Notes: generated from the sequence alone by a model not told the origin. A stretch of 8,909 bases of DNA from Nanobdellota archaeon (GCA_030690755.1 JAUYGA010000003.1:1-8909), one strand, 5' to 3'. Shown: positions 1-5,992, counted from the first letter of the stretch. Made by a program: numbers and translations.

Positions 1-239
1 GCGATATTTATTTTAAATGTAATATCCCCAGATGCAAGGACTTTTCCAGGAACTATAAGCGTTTCGTTTGCAGCAGCATATCTATTTATTCTTGAAAGGT
101 TGACAAGTCTTCTGTTTCTTGTAGCTCTTTCTAAATCATCAGCTATCCTTTTCCAGATGTCTGCGCTTTGTTCTATTGAAAGCTTTTTTAAATCAATTAT
201 AAGCTTTCTCAAATTTTGATTTGATGGTCCTGTTCTCAT
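1..239 (-). CDS. rpl18e: Large-subunit ribosomal protein eL18 (L18e), 3' part outside window
   Basis: This is the N-terminal 79 residues of the archaeal/eukaryotic-type ribosomal protein eL18, a component of the 50S subunit. The translation opens MRTGPSNQNLRKLI, the typical L18e start, and continues with the helical stretch and RATRNRRLVNLSRINRYA, then VPGKVLASGDI, as in family members. The gene runs off the left edge, so the C-terminal part is not visible. The ATG at 237-239 has no clear Shine-Dalgarno in front of it. It lies 33 nt downstream of the tRNA-Leu gene with no visible promoter between, so it is probably co-transcribed with tRNA and rpoD. This order matches the usual archaeal cluster, in which rpl13 and rps9 normally follow. 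Confidence 0.93.
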   Translation of the reverse strand, partial: MRTGPSNQNLRKLIIDLKKLSIEQSADIWKRIADDLERATRNRRLVNLSRINRYAAANETLIVPGKVLASGDITFKINI

Positions 240-286
240 TTTTGTTTATTTTATGATGTTCTTAATTGTTAATGCGGGGGACGCGA

Positions 287-317
287 CTTTCCCATCATGC
301 AATTGAATGCATGCTGA
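287..317 (-). other. tRNA-Leu second intron in the T-loop (59/60), 31 nt
   Basis: The T loop reads TTCGAA, then 31 extra bases, then T60 and the closing T-stem strand CGCGT. The insert has a 6-bp inner stem CATGCA/TGCATG around TTCAAT, plus two further pairs (C-G, A-T) after one mismatch. T54, T55 and C56 pair with A, A and G near the intron 3' end; the fourth central position is a G-G mismatch. The bulges are A58-A59|T and A-G|T60. This is a slightly relaxed bulge-helix-bulge, and the exact cut could shift by one base because T follows both candidate sites. Confidence 0.85.
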
Positions 318-349
318 TTCGAACGCGCGCACCCACTAAGGGACAAGGC

Positions 350-364
350 GTTTGAATTTTAATT
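350..364 (-). other. tRNA-Leu canonical intron (37/38), 15 nt
   Basis: The intron AATTAAAATTCAAAC interrupts the anticodon loop after position 37. It forms a complete bulge-helix-bulge site. Loop bases 32-35 (TTGA) pair with intron bases 10-13 (TCAA), giving the 4-bp central helix. The bulges are G36-G37|A and A-C|G38, each cut after the second base. A 2-bp inner helix encloses a 4-nt loop. This is the substrate geometry of archaeal tRNA splicing endonuclease. Confidence 0.92.
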
Positions 365-453
365 CCTCAACCTTGCACATTTGGCCAGGCTCTGTCACCC
401 CCGCATGAATAGCAGGGTGTTGGATTTTTTGTTTTTACAATGATGACTAAAAT

Positions 454-1251
454 CTAGGCATCAGCTTGCTTTGATTCTTTAAGTTTTTCAGCAAGTTCAT
501 TAAGATCGTGATCAAGTATTTCACTGGCTTTGACAACCATCTGTTTAGGCGACAATTGGCCAAAACTTTCAATTCTCATAATCATTGTTGCGCTATCATG
601 ATCAACTTTGATTAAATCTTCGCAAATGCCATCGCATGCGTCAACTAAATCTAGCTCTATTATTTTTTCCTTATCGATCTTTCCATTTTTGTCAAAAATC
701 TGTATAGGATACTTGTCTTTGTATTGTTCCAGTTTTGCCTGGTTGTTGTTTACAGTTACTGTTGATTTGTATTTGTATATGACAATTCCAGGAGACCATT
801 TGACATGAACTTCTCCTGTTCCTAATTGCGCTGTCGCTTCAACTTGTATCTGCTGATTTTTCAATAATTTAGTAATAGGAGTTTCTTCATAAACAGGTTT
901 AATATCAGGATCCTGAGATTTTATCTTTCCTGCGGTTATAACTCCCGGGCCTTTGCCTGTTAATGTCATCTTTAGCTGGCATTTAGCGCAGCCAGCGCCT
1001 TCGCACTTGCAATCTTTCGGAAGATTGTATGATTTTAGGTCTGTCTTTAATACTATTAAGCCCATCCTGTGAGCAATTATTTCATCATAAAGTATTGAGC
1101 TGTTTTTTCTTATCTCAACTTCATCAATAGCCATTGTCGGGACTTTTTCCATGATATATCTTCTGATAGTGTTGGCAAAAGCTGGAGTCGCATCTTTTAT
1201 TTCAACATCCAAGTAATTTTTCTTTGACTTTTCTATCAGATTAACATCCAT
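454..1251 (-). CDS. rpoD: DNA-directed RNA polymerase subunit D (Rpo3)
   Basis: Archaeal RNA polymerase subunit D, equivalent to Rpb3 and bacterial alpha, which nucleates polymerase assembly with subunits L, N and P. The ATG at 1251 is chosen because AAGGTGA lies 6-7 nt upstream; it gives 265 aa, the usual family length. The reading frame continues upstream to 1374, but that part would overlap uS11 and looks non-coding. The N-terminal dimerisation half is clear (ATPAFANTIRRYIMEKVPTMAI, residues 21-42 in part). An inserted Cys-rich loop has C81-x-C83-x4-C88-x2-C91. The ferredoxin-like domain around 165-215 keeps its shape (DKYPIQIFDKNGKI), but the expected CP is YP and only C206 and C210 remain, so a 4Fe-4S cluster there is unlikely. 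The C-terminal FGQLSPKQMVVKASEIL helix is typical. Confidence 0.96.
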   Translation of the reverse strand: MDVNLIEKSKKNYLDVEIKDATPAFANTIRRYIMEKVPTMAIDEVEIRKNSSILYDEIIAHRMGLIVLKTDLKSYNLPKDCKCEGAGCAKCQLKMTLTGKGPGVITAGKIKSQDPDIKPVYEETPITKLLKNQQIQVEATAQLGTGEVHVKWSPGIVIYKYKSTVTVNNNQAKLEQYKDKYPIQIFDKNGKIDKEKIIELDLVDACDGICEDLIKVDHDSATMIMRIESFGQLSPKQMVVKASEILDHDLNELAEKLKESKQADA

Positions 1252-1303
1252 TGGGTTCACCTTATATTTTGATTTTAAGTTGGAATTATTTGTTTTAATT
1301 AGT

Positions 1304-1708
1304 TTATACTCTTCTTCCTCTCTTACCGCCTTTTTTCCTGCAACCATCATGAGGGGTGGCTGTGATATCTTCAATCAAACCAATTCTTAAACCCATTCTT
1401 GACAATGCGCGAATTGCTGCTTGCGCTCCAGGCCCAGGATTGTTTGGTCCATTGTGTCCGCCAGGCGCTCTAATTTTTACATGAATAGCATTAATTCCTT
1501 TTTCCATTGCTGTTTCTGCGGCTTTCTTAGCAGCAGCCATTGCAGCGGTTGGAGAACTTTCCATTCGATCTGCTTTAACCATCATCCCGCCAGATGCTTT
1601 TGCAACTGTTTCTGTTCCTGTTATGTCTGTTATGTGGATTATGGTGTTATTATATGAAGAGTATATGTGCACAATTCCCCACCTTAACTTATCTTTTTCA
1701 TTCATCAT
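1304..1708 (-). CDS. rps11: Small-subunit ribosomal protein uS11
   Basis: Ribosomal protein uS11 of the 30S platform, 134 aa. The fold-defining stretches are visible: WGIVHIYSSYNNTIIHITDITG near residues 10-31 (IHITD contacting rRNA), the Ala-rich helix TAAMAAAKKAAETAMEKG, VKIRAPGGHNGPNNPGPGAQAAIRAL, and the ending EDITATPHDGCRKKGGKRGRRV that is nearly invariant in archaea. Its ATG overlaps the stop codon of rps4 (ATGA arrangement), which implies translational coupling. A second ATG follows directly at 1705. GAGGTG lies 7 nt before the first ATG and 10 nt before the second, so the first is preferred. It is part of the rps13-rps4-rps11-rpoD operon. Confidence 0.97.
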   Translation of the reverse strand: MMNEKDKLRWGIVHIYSSYNNTIIHITDITGTETVAKASGGMMVKADRMESSPTAAMAAAKKAAETAMEKGINAIHVKIRAPGGHNGPNNPGPGAQAAIRALSRMGLRIGLIEDITATPHDGCRKKGGKRGRRV

Positions 1709-2298
1709 CTTCTAGCACCTCTGGCATTAGCAGAGTCTCTTCTCATTTTTTTCAATTCTTTAAGTTTTCTGGCATCTTCATTTACAACTACGCTTCTTTC
1801 AGGATGATCCTCTGTTGCAAATGGTGAATTATCATCAAAAGAGATTGATTGTTCCTCTTCAACTGAAACGAGGTATGAAGGAGCGGTTATCTTCTGGTTT
1901 CCAATTTTTACATGATTGTGCACAATGAACTGTCTTGCTTGTTTAAGAGTTCTGGCAAGGCCTTTCTTTTTAAGGATTGTCTGAAGCCTTCTATCCATTA
2001 TGCTTTTAAGTGTCAATCCAAGAACGTCATCAAGTTCTGCATGTTCTTTCAAAAAACCAAGCCTTGTGAGTTTTCCCATCAAAAGGGCTTTTTCTTTTTC
2101 AGCCTGCTCACCTTTCAATGTAACTATTGTTTTAGCCTGTTTTTTGGCGTTCTGCAAGAATGATTTCATTTTCCAGATTTCTTTCTTATTCTTTGTACCG
2201 TATTCTCTTTGGATCTGGTTTTCTTCATCAATCCTTACTTTCAACCAAGGATGGCTTGGTGTTGAATAGCTTTTTCTTATTTTTTTTGGATCTCCCAT
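1705..2298 (-). CDS. rps4: Small-subunit ribosomal protein uS4
   Basis: Ribosomal protein uS4, a primary 16S rRNA binder that organises the 5' domain of the small subunit; 197 aa, of normal archaeal length. It begins MGDPKKIRKSYSTPSHPW, typical of archaeal uS4. The S4 RNA-binding domain covers about residues 103-155 (RRLQTILKKKGLARTLKQARQFIVHNHVKIGNQ in part). The tail is basic (ARKLKELKKMRRDSANARGARR). AAGGT lies 8 nt before the ATG. The gene starts 26 nt after the rps13 stop and overlaps the start of rps11 by 4 nt. Confidence 0.97.
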   Translation of the reverse strand: MGDPKKIRKSYSTPSHPWLKVRIDEENQIQREYGTKNKKEIWKMKSFLQNAKKQAKTIVTLKGEQAEKEKALLMGKLTRLGFLKEHAELDDVLGLTLKSIMDRRLQTILKKKGLARTLKQARQFIVHNHVKIGNQKITAPSYLVSVEEEQSISFDDNSPFATEDHPERSVVVNEDARKLKELKKMRRDSANARGARR

Positions 2299-2324
2299 GT
2301 TGTTACCTTAAATTATGATCTGTT

Positions 2325-2813
2325 TTATACTCCTGCTTTCTTTGCTTGCGGGCTTCTTTTTACTCCTAGAGAGCCGCCTTTTCGTTTAGTTTTTCTAAAG
2401 TTTGATCTTGTTCGTTGTCCTCTTAGAGGCAGTCCCCATTGGTGTCTTAAGCCACGGTAACTCTTTATTTTCTTAAGTCTCTTTATATCATTGTCTTTTG
2501 TGAAAGAAAGATCAATAGTTATCAGGTGTTTGTCTTCTCCTGTTTCATAATCTTTTTGCCTGTTAAACATCCAGCTAGGCGCTTTGTATTTTAAAGGATT
2601 TTTTATAACATCAGAAATTGCATTAATCTCTTTTTCTGTAAGTTCTCCTGCTCTCTTTGTTTTTTGGACTTTGGCAAAGGTGCAGACCATATTCGCAAAC
2701 ATGAAGTTTATCCCTTTGATTTTTGTCAGAGCATGATTTATTTTTTTATGACCTTCTAAGTCCGTATTTAAGATTCGTACAAGAAATTTTATTTCTTCGT
2801 TTGGTGCTGCCAT
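2325..2813 (-). CDS. rps13: Small-subunit ribosomal protein uS13
   Basis: Ribosomal protein uS13 in the head of the 30S subunit, at the subunit bridge and near P-site tRNA. At 162 aa it is slightly longer than common archaeal versions. The N-terminal helix-hairpin-helix region (KINHALTKIKGINFMFANMV, about 24-43) and the C-terminal signature RGLRHQWGLPLRGQRTRSN (about 120-138), with its basic extension, identify it. It is the first gene of the operon. No Shine-Dalgarno is seen; the run before the ATG is almost pure A and T, and a TATA box lies at 2874-2883, which predicts a leader of about 40 nt. Confidence 0.96.
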   Translation of the reverse strand: MAAPNEEIKFLVRILNTDLEGHKKINHALTKIKGINFMFANMVCTFAKVQKTKRAGELTEKEINAISDVIKNPLKYKAPSWMFNRQKDYETGEDKHLITIDLSFTKDNDIKRLKKIKSYRGLRHQWGLPLRGQRTRSNFRKTKRKGGSLGVKRSPQAKKAGV

Positions 2814-2873
2814 TTTTTATTTTTTTAATTGTTTTTTTCTATTTTGATATTGTTTTAATCAAATAGTTTGAGT

Positions 2874-2883
2874 ATTTTAAAAA
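2874..2883 (-). promoter_or_regulatory. TATA box for rps13 operon, overlapping a T-run terminator
   Basis: On the minus strand TCTTTTTAAAATAC fits an archaeal TATA element; a start about 25 nt downstream (near 2853) would give a 40-nt leader before rps13. The same T5 run directly follows a 6-bp hairpin (2882-2898), so it may also end the upstream small RNA. Confidence 0.5.
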
Positions 2884-2898
2884 GACTGAATAAGTCTT
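2879..2898 (-). terminator. Hairpin plus T-run, candidate terminator
   Basis: On the minus strand AAGACT, loop TATTC and AGTCTT form a 6-bp stem running into TTTTT. Archaeal transcription ends readily at such T-runs. It sits at the end of the structured block that starts at the TATA box 3034-3043. Confidence 0.4.
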
Positions 2899-3013
2899 AT
2901 TTAGCCTCTATTCGCCCCTTCTTTTATTGTCTCATCCCAGAATTAGTTCATATTATTTAAAAAGCTTTCGTTCGCCCTAAAATCGCTCTTTAATATATGA
3001 ACTCGGGCTGATT
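2879..3013 (-). ncRNA. Candidate small RNA or structured leader upstream of rps13
   Basis: No gene is recognisable here. A strong TATA box at 3034-3043 predicts a minus-strand start near 3013. The transcript would open with a long hairpin: AGTTCATAT (3003-2995) pairs with ATATGAACT (2953-2945), extended inward by TTAAA/TTTAA and outward by short CCC/GGG and TCTCA/TGAGA pairings. It would end at the hairpin and T-run 2879-2898. Two related motifs lie in it, AGGGCGAACGAAAGC (2978-2964) and GGGGCGAATAGAGGC (2918-2904). No ATG lies near the predicted start. It could be a free RNA of about 135 nt or, if the T-run is read through, the regulatory leader of the ribosomal protein operon. Confidence 0.4.
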
Positions 3014-3033
3014 TTATTGAGAATAAGCTGGTT

Positions 3034-3043
3034 CTATATAAAG
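3034..3043 (-). promoter_or_regulatory. Strong archaeal TATA box, minus strand
   Basis: CTTTATATAG on the minus strand matches the archaeal consensus closely. The predicted start is near 3013, at the foot of the inverted repeat 2945-3003. The stretch 3044-3171 between this box and the stop of the membrane protein gene holds only AT-rich sequence in which I see nothing else. Confidence 0.55.
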
Positions 3044-3171
3044 ATTACTGTTGATAAAAATTATTTTTTTGGTTTTTGTCACCTTTTAGATACTGCTTAA
3101 TAATGGTCTGTATTTTTTATTGTTTATCTATTTTTTATATTATTTATTTTTTATATTATGTGTTTTGTCAT

Positions 3172-3672
3172 TCACTCTTTGCTGCTGAATTTAAAAATAA
3201 GGTAAGGCGCCATAAAAGAAGTGATGTATATGAATGCGATTATCACTGCATTCTGCTTAAAGCTTATTTTAAGGATATCTGTTAGCAAATTTGATAGTTT
3301 TACAATTATAAAAACATTTATTGCCGCAATTGCAGGGATAAAAGCGCCTGCCACAATATGATGTTCTGTGTCCATATGTTCTATATCATTTATTATTAAA
3401 TTGAATAACAGACCAAAGGCTCCGCCAAGAATCGCAATGATAAAATAAAGCTCTATTCCCTGCAATATCACCAGAAATGGAACCATGACAACAGAAACTA
3501 CGAGATTTCCGACCATTGTCAAGATTAATGCGCTCCAGTAAAGTATCGGACTTAAAGATTGCCTATATGCTGTTTGTTTTTTTTGCCCTTCATCAGACTG
3601 TAAAATCATTACAGTTTTCTCTATCTCTTCTTCAGGCCACCCTTTTTTCCTAAGTTTTTCTGCTAGATCCAT
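3172..3672 (-). CDS. Small four-helix membrane protein, function unknown
   Basis: A 166-aa protein of unknown function. A soluble, charged N-terminus (MDLAEKLRKKGWPEEEIEKTV, a short helical segment resembling a helix-turn unit, residues 1-21 in part) is followed by four hydrophobic spans at about 44-68, 73-95, 106-127 and 141-161. The ATG at 3672 is chosen; an in-frame TTG three codons earlier (3681) is possible, and neither has a good Shine-Dalgarno. The gene begins 33 nt after the MinD-like ATPase stop with no promoter between, so the two are probably one transcript. This suggests a membrane partner or anchor for the ATPase, as an inference from position only. Confidence 0.8.
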   Translation of the reverse strand: MDLAEKLRKKGWPEEEIEKTVMILQSDEGQKKQTAYRQSLSPILYWSALILTMVGNLVVSVVMVPFLVILQGIELYFIIAILGGAFGLLFNLIINDIEHMDTEHHIVAGAFIPAIAAINVFIIVKLSNLLTDILKISFKQNAVIIAFIYITSFMAPYLIFKFSSKE

Positions 3673-3705
3673 ATTTATCAATTGCTTTTATCTTTTATCC
3701 AAAAA

Positions 3706-4377
3706 TCACGCAAACATGTTTGCTAGTTTCTCATAGCTTTTAATCGCTTTATTTTTATCAGGCATAAGTATCAAAGGCGTTTTCTGCTCTAATGCCTGAT
3801 TAAATTTTATATCTTCAGGAATTACTGATAAGACTGGATGCCCTGTCAGTTTTTCAACATATTCTGAATAGTCCTCTTTGCCATTTTTTGTCAAAACAAT
3901 CCCTATTATGTTTTTTCCATCTGATTCGATTTTTTCAGACAATTCTTTCAAGCTTTTTATAGAATATTTGTCTGCCAGTGAAACCAACAAAACCTCATCG
4001 CTTGCATGCAAGACCATATCCATGTTTTTATATTCGACTGGAGAATTGATGACAAGAACCTTTGTTTTTGTCTTAAGTTCGTCTATTATGTCTTTAATAT
4101 GCACTTTGTGTTTGTCATAACGATTCAGGATTGATGGAATTATCCTTATTCCTGAAGGATGCAGATAAGTTGCTTCTATTATGTCTCTTTTTCCAGATAG
4201 AACCTCATCTAATGTGTTTCTTTCCCTAGGACCAAGATAGAAATTAATTTTTGCATGTTCATCAGCATCGATAAGGATAGTGTCTTTTCCAATATTGGCA
4301 ATCCCGAAAGCAAGATTTATGGCTGTAGTTGTCTTGCCGCTGTTTCTTTTGTTTGATACAATCGCTATTGCTTTCAT
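3706..4377 (-). CDS. MinD/ParA-family ATPase with altered P-loop and switch II
   Basis: A 223-aa P-loop ATPase of the SIMIBI MinD/ParA family. These proteins normally switch between ATP dimers and free monomers to position complexes on membranes or DNA. The deviant Walker A is NKRNSGKTT, with signature Lys10 and Lys15 kept but the usual KGG replaced by KRN. Walker A' is LIDADEHAKINFYLG with Asp37. Typical features follow: TLDEVLSG, the VLLVSLADKYSIKSLKEL strand-helix, VVLTKN-like GIVLTKNG, and VLSVIPED near 182-189. Switch II reads INSPVEY, with Asn111 where the family has the catalytic Asp of DSPAG. A membrane-targeting C-terminal amphipathic helix typical of MinD is not obvious. CCTATAAAAA at 4411-4420 is a plausible TATA box. 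The actual cargo is unknown. Confidence 0.85.
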   Translation of the reverse strand: MKAIAIVSNKRNSGKTTTAINLAFGIANIGKDTILIDADEHAKINFYLGPRERNTLDEVLSGKRDIIEATYLHPSGIRIIPSILNRYDKHKVHIKDIIDELKTKTKVLVINSPVEYKNMDMVLHASDEVLLVSLADKYSIKSLKELSEKIESDGKNIIGIVLTKNGKEDYSEYVEKLTGHPVLSVIPEDIKFNQALEQKTPLILMPDKNKAIKSYEKLANMFA

Positions 4378-4410
4378 TTTAACATTTAAATAGAAAATAG
4401 TATATTAATC

Positions 4411-4420
4411 TTTTTATAGG
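4411..4420 (-). promoter_or_regulatory. Candidate TATA box for the MinD-like ATPase
   Basis: CCTATAAAAA on the minus strand lies about 38 nt before the ATG at 4377, which predicts a leader of roughly 13 nt without a Shine-Dalgarno. The match is fair, but the whole interval 4378-4469 is AT-rich, so a chance match is possible. Confidence 0.35.
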
Positions 4421-4469
4421 ATTTGATTTAAATTATTTTTAATTCAGTAATTATTAACATTTATTTTTT

Positions 4470-4949
4470 TCATTCTTCTTTTATATCATATATTATTGTT
4501 CTAACAATACTGTAGAATTCATTGACTTTCTTATAATATGCCTCTATCGTGTCGATATCGATGAAATGAGTTTTATTTTCGATTTTGACCATCATTGTGA
4601 CATTCCTTCTGTATTCTTTTTTTGAAACAAATTCAGAACGCATTATCTTTCTTAGCAAGGAGTAGAGCTCTATTGCTTCCTTTATCTGTGGGTTGTCCTC
4701 ATACAGCTTTGTTACTTTCTCGGCCTTTTGAACAGGGTTTTCTGGGATGTCTTTAATTTTCTTCTCATCTTTGGCTTTTTTCAGAAGCGCAAGCATACCA
4801 AAGTCTATTGCGCCATCAAGTCTTTGGACAATATTTCTTATGACATCAACTGTTCTTACATATTTTAAACTGACATAAATCTGATGGTCAGCTCTCTTTA
4901 ACTCTTCTCTTGCCTTTTCCAATGCTTCTGTTTTTTCCAGTTCTTCCAT
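4470..4949 (-). CDS. Hypothetical helical protein, 159 aa
   Basis: I do not recognise this protein. It is soluble, highly charged and looks almost entirely alpha-helical: an N-terminal Glu/Lys-rich helix (MEELEKTEALEKAREELK, residues 1-18), a more conserved-looking core (ADHQIYVSLKYVRTVDVIRN, about 20-39, and RLDGAIDFGMLALL), then KLYEDNPQIKEAIELYSLLRKIMR and a C-terminal half with a strand-like MMVKIENKTHFIDIDTIEAYY. The general look recalls HEPN-like helical bundles, but no R-x4-6-H motif supports that. The ATG at 4949 has no Shine-Dalgarno; TATTATA at 4974-4980 is about 28 nt upstream, compatible with a leaderless mRNA. It follows the NAC gene by 39 nt in the same direction. Confidence 0.75.
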   Translation of the reverse strand: MEELEKTEALEKAREELKRADHQIYVSLKYVRTVDVIRNIVQRLDGAIDFGMLALLKKAKDEKKIKDIPENPVQKAEKVTKLYEDNPQIKEAIELYSLLRKIMRSEFVSKKEYRRNVTMMVKIENKTHFIDIDTIEAYYKKVNEFYSIVRTIIYDIKEE

Positions 4950-4988
4950 TTTTGCGTTAATTTAGTTATAAGGTATAATATTAAAAAT

Positions 4989-5330
4989 CTATTCTTCCTG
5001 CAATTCCATTATTGTTTTTGCAAGATCGCCGTTATTCTTTTTAAGAAGTTCTTCTGCCTTTTTTTCAGAACAGCCAGTCTGGTCCATGACTGTGCTTATA
5101 TCATCATTGTTTATTTCCACTTCTGAACTGATATCCTGCTCGTTAAACTCGCCAGATATCTGAAAAGAATCTTGGCCCATCATAGTCACTTTAGCTACTT
5201 GAGGGTTTTTAAAAACAATTTTTTTATCTTTTGTTTTGATTATGACTTCTTCTGCCTCAATCTCTTCCTGCTGCATGCCCATTTTTTTCATAGCTTGCTT
5301 TAGCTGCCGTTGATCTATGCCTTGAAACAT
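4989..5330 (-). CDS. nac: Nascent polypeptide-associated complex protein (archaeal NAC)
   Basis: Archaeal NAC, a homodimeric ribosome-associated chaperone that binds emerging chains; 113 aa, the normal length. The N-terminal basic helix is IDQRQLKQAMKKMGM, residues 5-19. The NAC barrel follows (VIIKTKDKKIVFKNPQVAKV about 29-48, and MGQDSFQISGEF about 51-62). The C-terminal UBA domain is about 77-111 (DISTVMDQTGCSEKKAEELL in part, then NNGDLAKTIMELQ). The start codon comes one base after the stop of the Sec61-beta gene, so the two are almost certainly co-translated. The pairing is functionally coherent, since both act on chains leaving the ribosome. Confidence 0.95.
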   Translation of the reverse strand: MFQGIDQRQLKQAMKKMGMQQEEIEAEEVIIKTKDKKIVFKNPQVAKVTMMGQDSFQISGEFNEQDISSEVEINNDDISTVMDQTGCSEKKAEELLKKNNGDLAKTIMELQEE

Positions 5331-5331
5331 T

Positions 5332-5502
5332 TTAACTTAGAAGCCCTCTGCCGAATGTATGAAGAAGAATCTCCAAGATAATCACTGCGATAATTATTAT
5401 TATTATGTGGCCTGGTTTAAACTGAAGTTTGCTTTTATATTCATCAAAATATCTTGTTATACCTGCGCTGCTTGAAGGCATTGAAATTTTATCTTTTGAC
5501 AT
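5332..5502 (-). CDS. secG: Preprotein translocase Sec61-beta subunit
   Basis: A 56-aa single-span protein of the archaeal SecYE-beta translocon. The N-terminus MSKDKISMPSSSAGITRYFD has the family's Ser-rich segment followed by AGITRYF; then EYKSKLQFKPGHII enters a single C-terminal membrane helix (about residues 32-48, very Ile-rich). This tail-anchored layout with the N-terminus in the cytoplasm is the family norm. GAGAGGT sits 5 nt before the ATG, and TTTTTTAAAT at 5541-5550 supplies a TATA box about 40 nt upstream. NAC starts one base after the stop. Confidence 0.95.
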   Translation of the reverse strand: MSKDKISMPSSSAGITRYFDEYKSKLQFKPGHIIIIIIAVIILEILLHTFGRGLLS

Positions 5503-5540
5503 GTTAACCTCTCAAAATAATTATTTTTATGATTTTGATA

Positions 5541-5550
5541 ATTTAAAAAA
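5541..5550 (-). promoter_or_regulatory. TATA box for Sec61-beta/NAC, also T6 end of RNase P RNA
   Basis: TTTTTTAAAT on the minus strand lies right after the 3' strand of the RNase P RNA P1 helix. Its T6 run can end that transcript, while the element as a whole is placed to start the Sec61-beta mRNA near 5520. Confidence 0.55.
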
Positions 5551-5905
5551 GGTGTAGGAAGGAAATAAGCCGCCTTTTGTAAAACCCCTCTCAATTTGAA
5601 AGGACGATTTTTCCTGACATTCTACTAAGCGTCTTAGTAAAAACTACTGACTTGCACAAACCAGGGCTGGACGTTTCACCACATCCCTTGAAATGTATGC
5701 CTTAACCTTATCTGTCGCCAGATCTTTCTTGGCTTCATCCTTAACAAGGGCAGTTCCGTTTCTGAGCCGTTGCCTTCCATTTCTGGAACTCACTTCCGTG
5801 AGTGATACTTTCCCAACGCCTAAACTCGCTTTTATACAAGTTCAAACATTTTCGTGTGGGCGGACTTTCCTAGGCTGGGCCTGAAGTAAGGTATCCTTCC
5901 TACAG
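5551..5905 (-). ncRNA. rnpB: RNase P RNA (archaeal)
   Basis: The catalytic RNA of ribonuclease P, which removes 5' leaders from pre-tRNAs. P1 is a perfect 10-bp helix between 5894-5903 and 5554-5563. The 5' conserved region GGAAAGTCC is followed by GCCC, and the 3' universal motif ACAAAAGGCGGCTTA lies just before the P1 closing strand. Between them are GAAACGTCC and GCTTAGTAGAATGTC, also typical. A length of about 355 nt fits the ancestral type A layout of many archaea. A TATA box (5927-5934) sits about 25 nt before the P1 start, and a T6 run follows the 3' end. Ends are accurate to a few bases. GC content is well above its AT-rich surroundings, as expected of a structured RNA. Confidence 0.96.
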
Positions 5906-5926
5906 CTACTTGTAAAAAGAGCCTTA

Positions 5927-5934
5927 TTTATAAA
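5927..5934 (-). promoter_or_regulatory. TATA box for RNase P RNA
   Basis: TTTATAAA (inside GATTTATAAATAAG on the minus strand) is centred about 25 nt before the first base of P1. A second, similar box (CATTTATAAACAC, near 5960) lies 30 nt further upstream and may be an alternative. Confidence 0.7.
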
Positions 5935-5992
5935 TCTTATTACTTTTTTTGTGCCTAGTGTTTATAAATGGCTTTTATCGTATTTATCAGTG

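Larger units (their letters stand above)
273..404 (-). tRNA. tRNA-Leu (anticodon GAG) with two introns
   Basis: The acceptor strands GCGGGGG (404-398) and CCCCCGC (280-274) pair fully, with discriminator A at 273 and no encoded CCA. The D arm ACA-GAGCCTGGCCAAA-TGT is typical of tRNA-Leu. Anticodon stem CAAGG (375-371) pairs with CCTTG (348-344), the loop begins TTGAGG, giving anticodon GAG (368-366), and a class II variable stem CCC/GGG follows. T stem GCGCG pairs with CGCGT (285-281), with one G-U. Two insertions must be removed: 350-364 (15 nt, between 37 and 38) and 287-317 (31 nt, between 59 and 60). Spliced length is 86 nt, right for a class II tRNA. The gene sits 49 nt after rpoD and 33 nt before rpl18e, so it is probably cut out of the operon transcript. 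Confidence 0.95.

Noticed and set aside
1252..1374. N-terminal extension of RpoD by 41 residues
   Set aside because: It would overlap uS11 and has no ribosome binding site, while the ATG at 1251 has AAGGTGA at good spacing and gives the normal protein length.
2904..2945. Possible C/D box guide RNA on the minus strand (GGGATGAGAC)
   Set aside because: ATGAGA does not match box C (RTGATGA), and no properly spaced box D (CTGA) follows.
3076..3285. Plus-strand ORF of 69 codons
   Set aside because: It is mostly AT-rich spacer translated into aromatic runs, overlaps the end of the membrane protein gene, and has no start signals.
5693..5884. Plus-strand ORF of 63 codons
   Set aside because: It lies entirely within the RNase P RNA gene on the opposite strand.
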